Positions 17,529 to 28,014 are shown, counted from the stretch's first letter. The stretch: DNA of 64,000 nt from Sphingorhabdus sp. M41 (GCF_001586275.1 NZ_CP014545.1:1266501-1330500); one strand, 5' to 3'. Notes: generated from the sequence alone by a model not told the origin. Numbers and translations are program-made.

Positions 17529-19066
17529 TGAACCAGCTTGATTTCCCGATCCTGTCCCTGATGATGGGACTGCCGATGCTGGCAGCGATTATCTGCCTGT
17601 TCCTCAATGCGCAGGCGGCGCGCTGGCTGGCGCTTGTGACGACGCTGGTGCTGTTCGGCCTGGGTGTGCTGCTCTGGGCCAATTACGATATTGGCGGTCC
17701 GCAGTGGCAATATGTGGAGCGGTCCGAACTCTTCGGAAATTTTGCCTGGGCGCTGGGGATCGATGGCATTTCGATGATGCTGATCATGCTCACCGTCTTC
17801 CTGATGCCGATCTGCATCGGTGCCAGCTGGGAATCGATCCAGACCAGGGTCGGCGAATATATGGCGGCTTTCCTGTTCATGGAGGTGCTGATGATCGGCG
17901 TCTTTGCGGCGCAGGATATCTTCCTCTTCTATATCCTCTTCGAGGCTGGCCTGATCCCGATGTATCTGATAATCGGCATCTGGGGCGGCGCCAACCGGAT
18001 TTACGCCAGCTACAAATTCTTCCTCTACACTTTGCTCGGTTCGGTGGTGATGCTGATCGCGATGCTGTGGATGGTGCAGGATGCCGGAACCAGCGATATC
18101 CCGACGTTGCTCAACTATGATTTTGCGCCCGAGGCGCAGACTTGGCTGTGGCTGGCTTTCTTTGCCAGCTTTGCGGTGAAGATGCCGATGTGGCCGGTCC
18201 ATACCTGGCTGCCCGATGCCCACGTTCAGGCACCGACCGCCGGTTCGGTCATATTGGCTGGCGTATTGCTGAAAATGGGTGGCTACGGCTTCCTGCGCTT
18301 CTCGCTGCCAATGTTCCCGGAAGCGTCCGAACAGTTCATCTGGCTGGTCTTCGGCCTGTCAATGGTGGCTGTGGTCTACACGTCTCTCGTTGCGCTGGTG
18401 CAGCAGGATATGAAGAAGCTGATCGCTTATTCGTCGGTTGCCCATATGGCGATCGTCACGCTCGGCCTGTTCGCGTTCAACCGTCAGGGCATTGAAGGCG
18501 CGATTGTCGTGATGCTGAGCCACGGTCTGGTATCCGGCGCGCTGTTCCTCTGCGTCGGCGTGATTTACGACCGGCTGCACACACGCGAAATCGATCGCTA
18601 CGGCGGGCTGGCGATCAACATGCCGAAATATGCAATATTGTTCCTGCTGTTCACCATGGCCTCGATCGGCCTGCCGGGCACCAGCGGTTTCGTTGGCGAA
18701 TTTCTCTCGCTGATCGGCCTGTACAAGGTCAACAGCTGGGTCACGCTTGTCGCTACTACGGGTATCATCCTGGGCGCCGGCTATATGCTCTATCTCTATC
18801 GCCGGGTTGCCTTCGGTGAGCTTGTTCACGAGGATGTCAAAGCCATGCCGGACCTTTCTGCCCGGGAAATGGCGTTGCTCGCGCCTATCGCCGCTGCTGT
18901 GATGTGGATGGGTGTCTATCCCGAAAGCTTCATGGCGCCGATCCGCGGTGACGTGGGAGCGCTGGTTGCACGCATCGACCGCGCCGCACCGGAAGGCGAT
19001 GCGCACCTCAAAATGGGTGAGGCGAAACCGGCAATCAAAGATGAAGCCCATGGGGAGGCGCACTAA
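17528..19066 (+). CDS. nuoM: NADH-quinone oxidoreductase subunit M
   Basis: 512 residues; ND4-type antiporter-like subunit with about 14 helices. Motifs: [19 protein letters not shown] with the conserved glutamate, [54 protein letters not shown] overlaps at both ends with nuoL and nuoN, with no repeats. The C-terminal ~30 residues are hydrophilic and variable. Confidence 0.97.
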   Translation: MNQLDFPILSLMMGLPMLAAIICLFLNAQAARWLALVTTLVLFGLGVLLWANYDIGGPQWQYVERSELFGNFAWALGIDGISMMLIMLTVFLMPICIGASWESIQTRVGEYMAAFLFMEVLMIGVFAAQDIFLFYILFEAGLIPMYLIIGIWGGANRIYASYKFFLYTLLGSVVMLIAMLWMVQDAGTSDIPTLLNYDFAPEAQTWLWLAFFASFAVKMPMWPVHTWLPDAHVQAPTAGSVILAGVLLKMGGYGFLRFSLPMFPEASEQFIWLVFGLSMVAVVYTSLVALVQQDMKKLIAYSSVAHMAIVTLGLFAFNRQGIEGAIVVMLSHGLVSGALFLCVGVIYDRLHTREIDRYGGLAINMPKYAILFLLFTMASIGLPGTSGFVGEFLSLIGLYKVNSWVTLVATTGIILGAGYMLYLYRRVAFGELVHEDVKAMPDLSAREMALLAPIAAAVMWMGVYPESFMAPIRGDVGALVARIDRAAPEGDAHLKMGEAKPAIKDEAHGEAH

Positions 19067-20520
19067 TGAACCTTGCATCTTCTCTCTGGCTGGTATCGCC
19101 GGAAGTCTTCCTGTCGGTCTCGAGCCTGATCCTGCTGCTGGTAGCGGCGTGGAGCCAGGAAAAGGCCGCGCGTCTGATCACCATATTGTCGGTTGCCGCG
19201 CTTTTTGGCGCTTCGATCTTGTTGATGGTGCTGGCACACAAGCCCGAATTCAAGGGCGGAGCGGAAGCCTTTGACGGCCTCTATCGCATGGATGCCTTTG
19301 GCAGTTCGGCGAAATTCCTGGTCTATCTGGCGGCGATCATATCGCTGATCGTTGCGCCGCGCTTCTTCCAGGACGGCGGGAAATATCGGTCGGAATATCC
19401 GGTCCTGATCCTCTTCGCCACGATCGGCATGGGGATGATGGTCTCTGCCACCGACATGATGACCCTCTATATCGGTCTCGAACTGAACAGCCTGTCCGCC
19501 TATGTGCTAGCCAGCTTTATTCGCACCGACATAAGATCTTCCGAAGCCGGCCTGAAATATTTTGTGCTCGGCGCGCTGGCTAGCGGCATGCTGCTCTTCG
19601 GTATCTCGCTGGTCTATGGCTTTGCCGGTTCGACCAGCTTCGCGGTGATTGGCGAAACCCTGAACGGCGATCTTTCCACTGGCCCGCTGATCGGACTGGT
19701 GCTGGTGCTCTCGGGGCTTGCCTTCAAGATCAGCGCCGTGCCCTTCCATATGTGGACGCCCGACGTTTACGAAGGCGCACCGACGCCGGTCAGTGCCTTT
19801 TTCGCCAGCGCCCCGAAAGTTGCCGCGGTAGCTTTGACAGCGCGCGTGATCATCGAAGCCTTCGGTGGCCAGACTTCGGCCTGGCAGCAGATCATCGTAT
19901 TTGTGGCCTTGGCCTCTATCATTCTTGGTGCGGTCGCCGCGATCGGACAGCAGAATATCAAGCGTCTGCTGGCTTATAGCTCGATCAACAATGTCGGCTT
20001 CCTGCTGATCGGTCTCGCTACCGGGACCGCTCAGGGCATTTCCGCGATGATGTTCTATCTGGCGATCTATGTAGCGATGACATTGGGCAGCTTTATATGT
20101 GTGCTCGAAATGCGCGACAAGGATGGCAAGCCGCTGGAAAGCCTGTCCAGCCTGGCCGGATTGTCGCAGACGCGTCCCGGTCTTGCCGCTGCTTTCGCGA
20201 TATTCATGTTCTCGCTGGCCGGCATTCCGCCGCTATTCGGTTTCTGGGGCAAGTTCATGGTCTTTGATGCCGCCGTTGCTGCGGGCATGTTGCCGCTGGC
20301 GGTCATCGGTATTGCCGCTTCGGTAATTGGCGCCTTTTATTACATCAAGGTGGTCAAGATCATCTATTTCGACAATCCTGCCAACGAGATCGTGGTCACG
20401 GGACATAAGGCGGAAAATATATTGATCGCCATATTGGCGCTCTGTGTGTCACCGCTAGGCTATCTAGCGATACCGGCGATCGCGCCTATAACTGCCGCAG
20501 CGGCAGCGGCGCTCTTCTGA
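19066..20520 (+). CDS. nuoN: NADH-quinone oxidoreductase subunit N
   Basis: 484 residues; ND2-type antiporter-like subunit, about 14 helices. Motifs: YIGLELNSLSAYVLASF, EAGLKYFVLGALASGMLLFG, VPFHMWTPDVYEGAPTPVSAFF, KRLLAYSSINNVGF, SLAGIPPLFGFWGKF. Last gene of the nuo set. Its stop is in a CTGA context that may couple it to birA, whose product follows in a common alphaproteobacterial order. Confidence 0.97.
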   Translation: MNLASSLWLVSPEVFLSVSSLILLLVAAWSQEKAARLITILSVAALFGASILLMVLAHKPEFKGGAEAFDGLYRMDAFGSSAKFLVYLAAIISLIVAPRFFQDGGKYRSEYPVLILFATIGMGMMVSATDMMTLYIGLELNSLSAYVLASFIRTDIRSSEAGLKYFVLGALASGMLLFGISLVYGFAGSTSFAVIGETLNGDLSTGPLIGLVLVLSGLAFKISAVPFHMWTPDVYEGAPTPVSAFFASAPKVAAVALTARVIIEAFGGQTSAWQQIIVFVALASIILGAVAAIGQQNIKRLLAYSSINNVGFLLIGLATGTAQGISAMMFYLAIYVAMTLGSFICVLEMRDKDGKPLESLSSLAGLSQTRPGLAAAFAIFMFSLAGIPPLFGFWGKFMVFDAAVAAGMLPLAVIGIAASVIGAFYYIKVVKIIYFDNPANEIVVTGHKAENILIAILALCVSPLGYLAIPAIAPITAAAAAALF

Positions 20521-21230
20521 CCATTGTCATAGAGAATGTTGCCGAAACCGCATCGACCAATGCGGACCTGAAAGCATTGTCTCTGAGTGGCAGCGCGCCG
20601 GAAGGGTTCTGGCTGCGGGCCGCGCAACAGACGGGTGGGGTCGGGCGTCGGGGCCGCAAATGGGAAAGTCCGCAAGGCAATCTCTATTGCAGTACCGTGA
20701 TTGACATACGGCCCTCTGACCCACCACCTTCTTCCTTGTCCTTTGTCGCCGGACTGGCCGTCCATGCGGCCATTCGTGCGGCCCTGCCGGACGTGCCGAT
20801 GCTGTTGAAATGGCCGAATGACGTTCTCGTATCGGACTCCAAGATATGCGGTATCCTGCTGGAGCGCGTTAAAGATCAGGTAGTGGTCGGCATTGGCGTG
20901 AATGTCGCTGTCGCGCCCGAAGTCGAGGGGCGGTCTGTGACCAGCCTTGCAGCGGAAGGGGCGGAAATCGACGCTGCCGGATTTCTCGACAAACTGTCCC
21001 GAGAGTTCGAGGCATGCGTAACAGAATGGCGAAATGCCGGATTGGCTCCTATTCTAGAGAAATGGCAGAGTCTGGCGCATCCGGTTGGCATGGCCGTGAC
21101 GACAAGTGACCATGGTGGCGAGAAAATCACCGGAGAATTTGCCGGCCTGCAAGCAGACGGTGCGCTGCGCTTGAGAAAAGCCGACGGAACGCTTATCGAA
21201 ATACGCGCCGGTGACATTTCAATCGGATAG
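20517..21230 (+). CDS. birA: Biotin-[acetyl-CoA-carboxylase] ligase
   Basis: About 237 residues. Attaches biotin to the biotin carboxyl carrier protein. Class I type without an N-terminal DNA-binding domain. Motifs: ETASTNADL at the N-terminus, GRRGRKWESPQGNLY (biotinyl-AMP loop), LKWPNDVLV, ICGILLE, VVGIGVNV. The only common start codon nearby is TTG 20577, which would cut off the conserved STN segment. I therefore propose CTG 20517, overlapping the nuoN stop (CTGA); ATT 20523 is an alternative. The exact start is uncertain. Confidence 0.85.
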   Translation: MTIVIENVAETASTNADLKALSLSGSAPEGFWLRAAQQTGGVGRRGRKWESPQGNLYCSTVIDIRPSDPPPSSLSFVAGLAVHAAIRAALPDVPMLLKWPNDVLVSDSKICGILLERVKDQVVVGIGVNVAVAPEVEGRSVTSLAAEGAEIDAAGFLDKLSREFEACVTEWRNAGLAPILEKWQSLAHPVGMAVTTSDHGGEKITGEFAGLQADGALRLRKADGTLIEIRAGDISIG

Positions 21231-21245
21231 AAAGACGATTCGCCC

Positions 21246-22028
21246 ATGCTTTTGGCCATAGACGCTGGAAATACCAATGTTGTCTTCGCTCTCTTCGACG
21301 GCGATGACATTCGTGCGCGCTGGCGCATCGCAACCGACGCGCGGCGTACTGCGGATGAATATGTCGTCTGGCTCCGGCAACTGCTCGAACTGGAAGGTCT
21401 TGAACTTGGCGCCGTTGACGCGGTGATCATTGGCACGGTTGTTCCGCGCGCACTCCATAATCTGACGGTCCTCTCTGAAAAATATTTTGGCGTGACGCCG
21501 TTGGTCGCTGGCCGGGGCGCAGCGGCATGGGGTGTCGCACTCGACGTGGAACAGCCCGATAGCGTTGGGGCAGACCGGGTGCTCAACGTGATCGCGGCGC
21601 ATCAGAAATATAAGCAGGACATCGTCATCATCGATTTCGGTACAGCAACCACGTTCGATGTTGCCGATTATGAAGGCGCCTATAAAGGCGGGGTCATCGC
21701 CCCGGGTATCAATCTTTCGCTCGATGCCCTGGTTGGTAAAACCGCACAATTGCCGCGAATTGCGCTGGAATCTCCGGAAGATGACAATGTGATTGGGACG
21801 ACCACCGAAAGCCAGATGCTGATCGGTATTTTCTGGGGCTATGTTGCGATGATCGAAGGGCTGGTGGCCCGTACCAAAGCGCAAATCGGTCGCCCCACGA
21901 AAATCATAGCTACCGGCGGATTAGCCGTATTATTTGACGAACATACAGATGTTTTCGACCATCTGGAATCAGACCTGACTCTTCAAGGCCTGCATTTCCT
22001 CTATCAGCGAGCAACAAGCGCTTCATGA
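21246..22028 (+). CDS. coaX: Type III pantothenate kinase
   Basis: 260 residues. First step of coenzyme A synthesis; type III enzymes are not feedback-inhibited by CoA and need a monovalent cation. Motifs: [18 protein letters not shown] (phosphate loop), [12 protein letters not shown] (pantothenate-binding), [23 protein letters not shown], and [11 protein letters not shown] at the C-terminus. It lies 15 bases after birA and overlaps rnj by four bases (ATGA). Confidence 0.95.
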   Translation: MLLAIDAGNTNVVFALFDGDDIRARWRIATDARRTADEYVVWLRQLLELEGLELGAVDAVIIGTVVPRALHNLTVLSEKYFGVTPLVAGRGAAAWGVALDVEQPDSVGADRVLNVIAAHQKYKQDIVIIDFGTATTFDVADYEGAYKGGVIAPGINLSLDALVGKTAQLPRIALESPEDDNVIGTTTESQMLIGIFWGYVAMIEGLVARTKAQIGRPTKIIATGGLAVLFDEHTDVFDHLESDLTLQGLHFLYQRATSAS

Positions 22029-23665
22029 CAAAACCTAAAAAAGAACTTCTCTTCCTGGCCCTTGGCGGGTCGGGCGAAATCGGTATGAATGTCAACCTGT
22101 ACGGCTGTGACGGCAAGTGGGTGATGGTCGATCTCGGCATGACCTTTGCCGATCCCAGCTATCCCGGCATCGACCTGATCCTGCCCGATCTCGAATTTAT
22201 CGAGAAAAACCGGAAGGATCTGCTCGGCATCGTGCTGACTCACGGGCACGAGGATCATATCGGTGCGGTTCCCTATTTTGCCGCTGATCTTGATGTCCCC
22301 TTGTTCGCGACTCCGTTTACGGCGGGCCTGATCCGTCGCAAGCTGGAAGAAGTTGGTCTTGAACGGGAAGTTGAGCTCAATATCATCCCCAATGAGGGCA
22401 GTTTTGATCTCGGCCCGTTCGGCTTCCGCTATCTGCCGATCGCCCACTCTATTGCCGAAGGCAATGCGATGCTGATCGACACGCCTTATGGCCGGATTTT
22501 CCATACCGGTGACTGGAAGCTGGACGATGAGCCTGTGCTCGGCGTGCCATCCTCACCGGAAACGCTGAAGCAGATCGGCGATGACGGCATATTGGCGATG
22601 GTTTGCGATTCGACCAATGTCTTCAACAACAAGCCCTCGGGATCGGAAGGCGAAGTTCGCCGCAACCTGATGCGGGTCGTCGACGAAATCGATACACGCG
22701 TTGTGGTGACCACCTTCGCATCCAATGCGGCACGGCTGCAGACTCTGGGCGAGGTTGCCATTCATGCAGGCCGCAAGCTCTGTGTTGCTGGCCGTTCACT
22801 CGACCGGATCATCGAAAATTGCCGCGAAAACGGCTATCTCAAGGATTTTCCGCCGACGATCGATTTTCAGGAGGCGATGAGCCTGCCACGCGGCGATGTG
22901 ATGATCATCGCAACCGGTGGCCAGGGTGAGGCGAGAGCGGCTTTAGGCCGAATTGCCGGCGACAGCCACCAGATCAAGCTGTCCGAAGGCGATCATGTGC
23001 TGTTCTCGTCGAAACAGATTCCCGGCAATGAAATTGCCATTGGTCGGATCCAGAACCAGCTGGCGGCCAAGGGCGTCGTCATGATCACCGAGCGGCAGGA
23101 ACATATCCATGTTTCGGGCCACCCGGGACAGCCGGAACTGGCGCAAATGTATGAATGGATCAGACCGGAAATATTGGTGCCGGTCCATGGTGAAATCCGC
23201 CACATGAAAACCCAGGTCGCTTTCGGCCTGGAGCAGGGAGTCCCGAAAGCGATATTCCAGCAGAATGGTGATGTCGTGCGTCTGGCACCCAATGGACCGA
23301 AAATATTGGGGCAGGAACGCACCGGACGGCTTGTCGTCGATGGCGATGTGATTATCCCTGCAGACGGCAAAACTCTGAACGACCGGCGCAAGACAGCGCA
23401 TAACGGCATGATATCGGTAGCTATCGGACTCGACCACAAGGGCAATATCTTCGGTCAGCCCGTGCTGAAAATGCACGGTGTTCCGCTTGAGGAAGACGAA
23501 GAGGATTTTCTCGATGAAGTGATCGACAAGATTGTCAGCAAATATTCCAAACCGGTTGGTGATATCGACAAGTTCAACGAGGCGATCCGCTTGCTGGTCC
23601 GGCGCAGCGCGACCGAATGGACGGGCAAGAAACCCATTGTTTCGGTGCTCACCGTGGAGGCCTAA
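22025..23665 (+). CDS. rnj: Ribonuclease J
   Basis: 546 residues. Beta-CASP metallo-beta-lactamase RNase with 5'-exonuclease and endonuclease activity in RNA maturation and decay. The zinc motif [11 protein letters not shown] is near residue 74, [12 protein letters not shown] and FHTGDWKLD follow, VCDSTNVF and the beta-[15 protein letters not shown] and [10 protein letters not shown] motifs are in order, and a C-terminal domain ends the protein. The nuoN-birA-coaX-rnj arrangement is common in alphaproteobacteria (established knowledge). Confidence 0.95.
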   Translation: MTKPKKELLFLALGGSGEIGMNVNLYGCDGKWVMVDLGMTFADPSYPGIDLILPDLEFIEKNRKDLLGIVLTHGHEDHIGAVPYFAADLDVPLFATPFTAGLIRRKLEEVGLEREVELNIIPNEGSFDLGPFGFRYLPIAHSIAEGNAMLIDTPYGRIFHTGDWKLDDEPVLGVPSSPETLKQIGDDGILAMVCDSTNVFNNKPSGSEGEVRRNLMRVVDEIDTRVVVTTFASNAARLQTLGEVAIHAGRKLCVAGRSLDRIIENCRENGYLKDFPPTIDFQEAMSLPRGDVMIIATGGQGEARAALGRIAGDSHQIKLSEGDHVLFSSKQIPGNEIAIGRIQNQLAAKGVVMITERQEHIHVSGHPGQPELAQMYEWIRPEILVPVHGEIRHMKTQVAFGLEQGVPKAIFQQNGDVVRLAPNGPKILGQERTGRLVVDGDVIIPADGKTLNDRRKTAHNGMISVAIGLDHKGNIFGQPVLKMHGVPLEEDEEDFLDEVIDKIVSKYSKPVGDIDKFNEAIRLLVRRSATEWTGKKPIVSVLTVEA

Positions 23666-23671
23666 ACGACC

Positions 23672-23950
23672 ATGGAACTCACCTCTGTCCTCGCCATCTA
23701 CATATTGTTCTGGGTGACGGCTGCGTTCATCATCCTGCCGATCGGCATTCGTAACCACCACGAATCCGGGATTGACATGGTCAAGGGGCAGGCAGATGGC
23801 GCGCCGGTCAACTTCCGGCCGCTGCGGATATTAATGCTGACGACGTTGCTGGCTACGGCTGGGTTCGGGCTATTCTATCTCAACTATGCCAATGGCTGGA
23901 TCACCCTGGACACTATCGACTTCTTCAACAGCCGCGAACGGATGCGCTAG
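23672..23950 (+). CDS. DUF1467 family small membrane protein
   Basis: 92 residues with two predicted membrane helices (about 4-24 and 52-72). Residues after the first helix, LPIGIRNHHESG, with the following charged loop are typical of the DUF1467 family found near RNase J in alphaproteobacteria. Function unknown. It lies six bases after rnj and probably belongs to the same transcript. Recognition is from memory of the family pattern. Confidence 0.75.
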   Translation: MELTSVLAIYILFWVTAAFIILPIGIRNHHESGIDMVKGQADGAPVNFRPLRILMLTTLLATAGFGLFYLNYANGWITLDTIDFFNSRERMR

Positions 23951-23960
23951 GGGCGGGGCG

Positions 23961-26297
23961 CTAGTTGCGCAGGCGCTCAATAGCCTGAGCCAGCGCGACG
24001 TAAAGCTTGCCGACGTCAGAGGACAATAGCGTAACGCTGACCGCGCTGCCATCACGGGTGGCGAGCACGCCACGCAGCATCGCTTCAAAATCATGGATAT
24101 AGCGGTTCACATGCTCGCGGAATTCGTCATTGCCGGAATATTGAGCGAGGATTTCGCGGACTTCCCTGTTGTCGAGCAGGCGAACGGCTCGCCGTGTGAA
24201 GATGCCGCGATCGCCTTTCAGATAAGCGGCCCACTCGGTGTCGGTAACGTCGTTGGACAGGATCTTGCCGACATCGATCGAGATGGAATTGAGCGATTCG
24301 GTTAGCTGCGCCACCCGCCGGGTGAAATTCTCGTCGCTGCTTTGCTCCGCCTTTTCCCTGGCGAACAGGATCCGCTGCTCCAGCTTCGTCGTCATATCCT
24401 CGATTGCGGCCAGCTGCTCGGTGAGATGGGCAGCGGTGGACTGTGTGGTCACAACCGCGCTTGATACCGCCTGTTCCAGCTTCGGTGCGATCGAGGCTAT
24501 CTTGTCGTCGATAATCCGGTTCAACGCCTCTTCACTCATTTTTTCAAAAGCTTCGGTCGAGCCGGCGATGGTATTTTCAAATGCCTGGCGCGAATGTTCG
24601 GAGGCCTGTTTCGCGGTCTCTTTCACCCGCAGAAGCGCGTTGATCATCTTCTCGCCAGCGCTTTCGGCCAGCGATTCATTCTGCTCGCGCACAGCCTCTA
24701 TGGCTTTGGAAATATCGTCAATCTGCTGGACGACCGACTTGCTTGTATCGTCACTCTTGTCGCGCAGCTTGCCTAGCTGCTCCTGCTGCTTGGTGATCGA
24801 ATGGTCGGTCTGCGCAACCTGTTGTGCCACTCTGCCAGCGTCTTCCTGCGCCTTGCGCGCTTCGCGGGCGATTTGACTGTATAGTGCCAGACTTTCCTTC
24901 GATTTCTCCGACACTCGTTCGAAAGCCGTGGGCAGGGTCTCATCCATTTCCCGGGCGCTGCTGTCGAGCGCGACAAGCAATTTCTCCATCCGTTCGATCA
25001 TGCCATCGGCGACGCCATAACCATTTTCGAGTGATTGCTGCAAAGCGGCGCTATTCTGTTCCATCGCCGTCATGGCAAAGGCCAGATTCGCCGTCTTTTC
25101 GCCGCTTTCATTATCAAGATTCTCGAGGTTATCGGCAATCTCGGAAATATGCTGATTGAGCGTCGTGGCCAGAGCTTTCAACCGGACTTCCTCTTCGTCG
25201 GCAATCTGTCCGGCTGAAGCCAGCGCTGCTTCCAGTGCATCCAGATCTGACCGCATAGCCAGAGCCGATTCCGAGGCTTCCGTGGCCAGTTGAGCGCGGG
25301 TCTTGTGAATGGCGTCCACGGTTTCAGCTGTCGTTTTATGCAACAGGTTGGCGAGCTGGTGAGAACCAGCCTCCGCTTCAGCAAGCTGTTCCGCCAGACT
25401 GGTTTTGATGCGCTCAGCTTCCGCGGCCAGGCTTTCCACCGACAGAGCTGACTTGTCCGTCAGTTCGGTGAGGCTCTTCCTTGCGGCCGTGCCGACTTCC
25501 CCGATCTTTTTGAGCGTCGAGACCATGGCCACCATTTCGTTCTGGGCGGTGCGACCGGAATTGCCGATCTGGTTGGTCACGTCCTTGGCGGTGCTGATGA
25601 CTACCGGCAAATGTTCGCGCAATTGTTCGAGATTCTTAAAGGCAGAACCGCCTACGTCATCGAGCTTTTGCATCTGGCCAAGACCGTCATCGAGGGATTT
25701 CTTGATCAAACCAGCTGCAGTCGTGAGCTTGCGGGAAGACTGATCGCCTAAAAACTGCAGCTCGCGGCTTTCATGGCCCAGGAATTCGCGGGCCACACTG
25801 AGTTCGTTGTTGACTGTCTTCAACCGGGTCTCGAGCAATTCGGATTCCGCGCGCAAGGATATTGCGACATCGGCAAAGCGGTTGGCTTCGCGCGTGCTGT
25901 TGCGCATGTAGAGCAGATAGCCAATGCCAAGCGTTGCGATCGGCAAACACCATTGGACCAGCAGGTCGATTCCCGCCTTGGCCGTCGGTATTGTTGTAAA
26001 AATGTCGCGGTTGGCCCACAGGAAAAATCCGGTCCAACATGCGCCCGAAAGGACCAGCAACAATAGCGGCATATTATGGGAGCGGGCAGGGGGTGAAACT
26101 ATATCGTCGGCATAATGGTTCCAGTCGCCTTCCGAAGTGCTGTCGCTATTTTGCTGATTTTCTTCGGGAAAATCATGCATTTTCGCTTCCTGGCCATGCG
26201 CTTCGCTTTCCACGCCTGCGGTTGTTTCTCCCTGGTCACTGTCAGGGCTTTCCCCCCGGTCGCGCCACATCCCGATAATCTTAGATTCACCTGCCAT
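23961..26297 (-). CDS. Large membrane-anchored coiled-coil protein, function unknown
   Basis: 778 residues. An acidic, Gln/Ser-rich N-terminal tail of about 70 residues is followed by two hydrophobic segments (about 75-93 and 108-126). A very long heptad-rich region (about 130-690) follows, with many Glu/Ala/Lys/Gln and repeated LEQ, AEQL, KEA patterns. It ends in a compact domain with DTEWAAYLKGDRGIFTRR and a final LAQAIERLRN. I recognise no enzyme motif. The topology suggests a cytoplasmic rod anchored in the inner membrane, in the manner of chemoreceptor-like or RmuC-like proteins (analogy only). It is divergent from the Hpt-like gene; 69 bases separate them. Confidence 0.8.
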   Translation of the reverse strand: MAGESKIIGMWRDRGESPDSDQGETTAGVESEAHGQEAKMHDFPEENQQNSDSTSEGDWNHYADDIVSPPARSHNMPLLLLVLSGACWTGFFLWANRDIFTTIPTAKAGIDLLVQWCLPIATLGIGYLLYMRNSTREANRFADVAISLRAESELLETRLKTVNNELSVAREFLGHESRELQFLGDQSSRKLTTAAGLIKKSLDDGLGQMQKLDDVGGSAFKNLEQLREHLPVVISTAKDVTNQIGNSGRTAQNEMVAMVSTLKKIGEVGTAARKSLTELTDKSALSVESLAAEAERIKTSLAEQLAEAEAGSHQLANLLHKTTAETVDAIHKTRAQLATEASESALAMRSDLDALEAALASAGQIADEEEVRLKALATTLNQHISEIADNLENLDNESGEKTANLAFAMTAMEQNSAALQQSLENGYGVADGMIERMEKLLVALDSSAREMDETLPTAFERVSEKSKESLALYSQIAREARKAQEDAGRVAQQVAQTDHSITKQQEQLGKLRDKSDDTSKSVVQQIDDISKAIEAVREQNESLAESAGEKMINALLRVKETAKQASEHSRQAFENTIAGSTEAFEKMSEEALNRIIDDKIASIAPKLEQAVSSAVVTTQSTAAHLTEQLAAIEDMTTKLEQRILFAREKAEQSSDENFTRRVAQLTESLNSISIDVGKILSNDVTDTEWAAYLKGDRGIFTRRAVRLLDNREVREILAQYSGNDEFREHVNRYIHDFEAMLRGVLATRDGSAVSVTLLSSDVGKLYVALAQAIERLRN

Positions 26298-26366
26298 GGG
26301 GACTATTTAACACAATATCAGATCATAGAAACCATAAGTTAAGCATCTGGGGTGTAAGGAACAGAA

Positions 26367-26675
26367 ATGTCATTTGATTATGGAGCTTTGGATGCCGCTC
26401 TGACGGCTGCAGTGGGGGACGATCAACCTCTTATTGCGGAATTGCGCGCAGCGTTTCTGGAGAGCGCGAAGCGGCAGGTCGACTTGCTGGGAAGAGCGCG
26501 TTGTGATGCCAATTGGGAATATGCCGCGTGGCGCCTGAAGGGGCTGGCCGCCAGTTTTGCTGCGACCAATATTCTGGAGCTGGCCGATGAAGCCGCCCGT
26601 TCCGCACCGGGCGATCCGGTAATATTGCGTAAACTGGAACGCGCGGTTTCCGCAGTCGAGGCCCATCGGGACTGA
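26367..26675 (+). CDS. Hpt-like domain protein lacking the phosphorylatable histidine
   Basis: 102 residues, entirely helical by composition. The segment AAWRLKGLAASFAA (about 53-66) aligns with the Hpt signature AHxLKGSAASFGA, but the histidine position is Trp55. Flanking helices (FLESAKRQVDLLGRA before, LADEAARSAP after) fit a four-helix Hpt bundle. It would not accept phosphate in the usual way and may serve as a docking or regulatory protein (inference). It precedes the unknown membrane gene in the same direction with a gap of 120 bases. Confidence 0.7.
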   Translation: MSFDYGALDAALTAAVGDDQPLIAELRAAFLESAKRQVDLLGRARCDANWEYAAWRLKGLAASFAATNILELADEAARSAPGDPVILRKLERAVSAVEAHRD

Positions 26676-26795
26676 TATCCCGTTTCTGCGGCGCCGAAGG
26701 CAGGACAATCGGCAGATTATCGCTTGGCATGTCCGGACGCCACCATCTATGGATGAAAACACCTTTTCTTTCCATCGTTCAGGACCCCAAAATTC

Positions 26796-28001
26796 GTGAA
26801 ACTGGCACTGATTTCTCTGGCTAAAGACGATCTTGACGGGCACGGGCCGATAGCCCTGCTGCCGTTGTTCGCCGGTACTTTGCTCGATCTGCAGGTCAGT
26901 GCGGCGCAACGCTTCGGCTGCGAGAAATTCGTCTTTCTGTGTCCTGTCACCCACGGCGCGCTCTTGCAGAAGATCGACGCGATGAAGCAGCAGGGCCTCG
27001 ATGCAGAATATGTCCGTAGTCCCAGTGACCTGGTGCAATATGCGAGCGATCAGAATCATATAATCTATATCGCCGACGGAATTCTTCCCAGCGAGGAAAT
27101 TATCGATCAGTTGAGTGGCCCGCCCCAGGAACTGCTGTTCACTGTGCTGCATGCCGAGGAATATCAGGAGTTCGAGCGCATCGATCTCAACCAGCGCTGG
27201 CTTGGCATTGTCTCGTTCAACGCGGCGCGCCTCATTGCCATGATCGATATTCCGGATGAGTGGGAGATCGGTTCAGCCCTGCTCCGGACCGCGGTCCAGG
27301 CCGATTGTCCGCGCGCGATCATATCGGACCGGCGGATGGGTTCGGGAGCAATCGCTCACATCCAGAGTGAGATCAGCGCGGCTCAATTTACCCGGCGAAA
27401 GTTGAAAGAAATGCCCGCCGAAAGGGATAATTTTCTGAACCGCTTTCTTTTGCGCCCCTTGATCAAACGGAGCCTTCCCAAGCTTTGGGCAAGAAAAGCT
27501 GCGCCGCAATATCTTCAAATATTTTCTCTGGCTGCTGGATTTGCAAGCATAGTGACGGCGGTGTTCGGCTTTGCTGTGGCGTCATTATGCATATTTTTTC
27601 TGGGCAGCGTCGCGCAATTTACCCGCTCTTCCTTGGTGCAATTCGGCAGCGCCATCAAAATACAAGACTGGACAGCTTGGGTACTGGATTTGATTGTAGC
27701 AACCGTTGTAGCAATTCTTGTGGTGCAAGCGTCTGATGCGGCGACATTGGCACCCAATCTGGTGATTTTCATATTGCTGGTCGCGCATCTTGTGCTCTTG
27801 AGATTTGCGCCGGAAAACGTGCGTCTGGCGCTGACAAAACCGGATATTCGATTGCTTCTGCTGATCTTGCTCCTAGCATCAATTTTCGGGCCAATAACCT
27901 ATGGTATTTACGCAGCGGCACTATATTCTGGCCTGACGCTCATAATCGACCGCTTTTTGAGCAGGGATTCGTCGAAAAGTCCCAAGCCTGACGACGCGTA
28001 G
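26796..28001 (+). CDS. Multi-spanning membrane protein with soluble N-terminal domain, function unknown
   Basis: 401 residues from GTG 26796. The first ~230 residues form a soluble alpha/beta region: GPIALLPLFAGTLLDLQVSA and CEKFVFLCPV resemble a nucleotidyltransferase-like or GT-A-like Rossmann half, and IIYIADGILPSEE is typical of a strand ending in an acidic site. The rest has about six hydrophobic segments. The layout recalls sugar-nucleotidyltransferase plus CDP-alcohol phosphotransferase fusions, but I do not see the CDP-alcohol motif, so I make no functional claim. The DUF2336 gene follows. Confidence 0.7.
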   Translation: MKLALISLAKDDLDGHGPIALLPLFAGTLLDLQVSAAQRFGCEKFVFLCPVTHGALLQKIDAMKQQGLDAEYVRSPSDLVQYASDQNHIIYIADGILPSEEIIDQLSGPPQELLFTVLHAEEYQEFERIDLNQRWLGIVSFNAARLIAMIDIPDEWEIGSALLRTAVQADCPRAIISDRRMGSGAIAHIQSEISAAQFTRRKLKEMPAERDNFLNRFLLRPLIKRSLPKLWARKAAPQYLQIFSLAAGFASIVTAVFGFAVASLCIFFLGSVAQFTRSSLVQFGSAIKIQDWTAWVLDLIVATVVAILVVQASDAATLAPNLVIFILLVAHLVLLRFAPENVRLALTKPDIRLLLLILLLASIFGPITYGIYAAALYSGLTLIIDRFLSRDSSKSPKPDDA

Positions 28002-28014
28002 CGGTATATTCGGC

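Noticed and set aside
20577-21230. TTG 20577 as birA start
   Set aside because: It would delete the conserved ETASTNADL segment that precedes the active site in biotin ligases.
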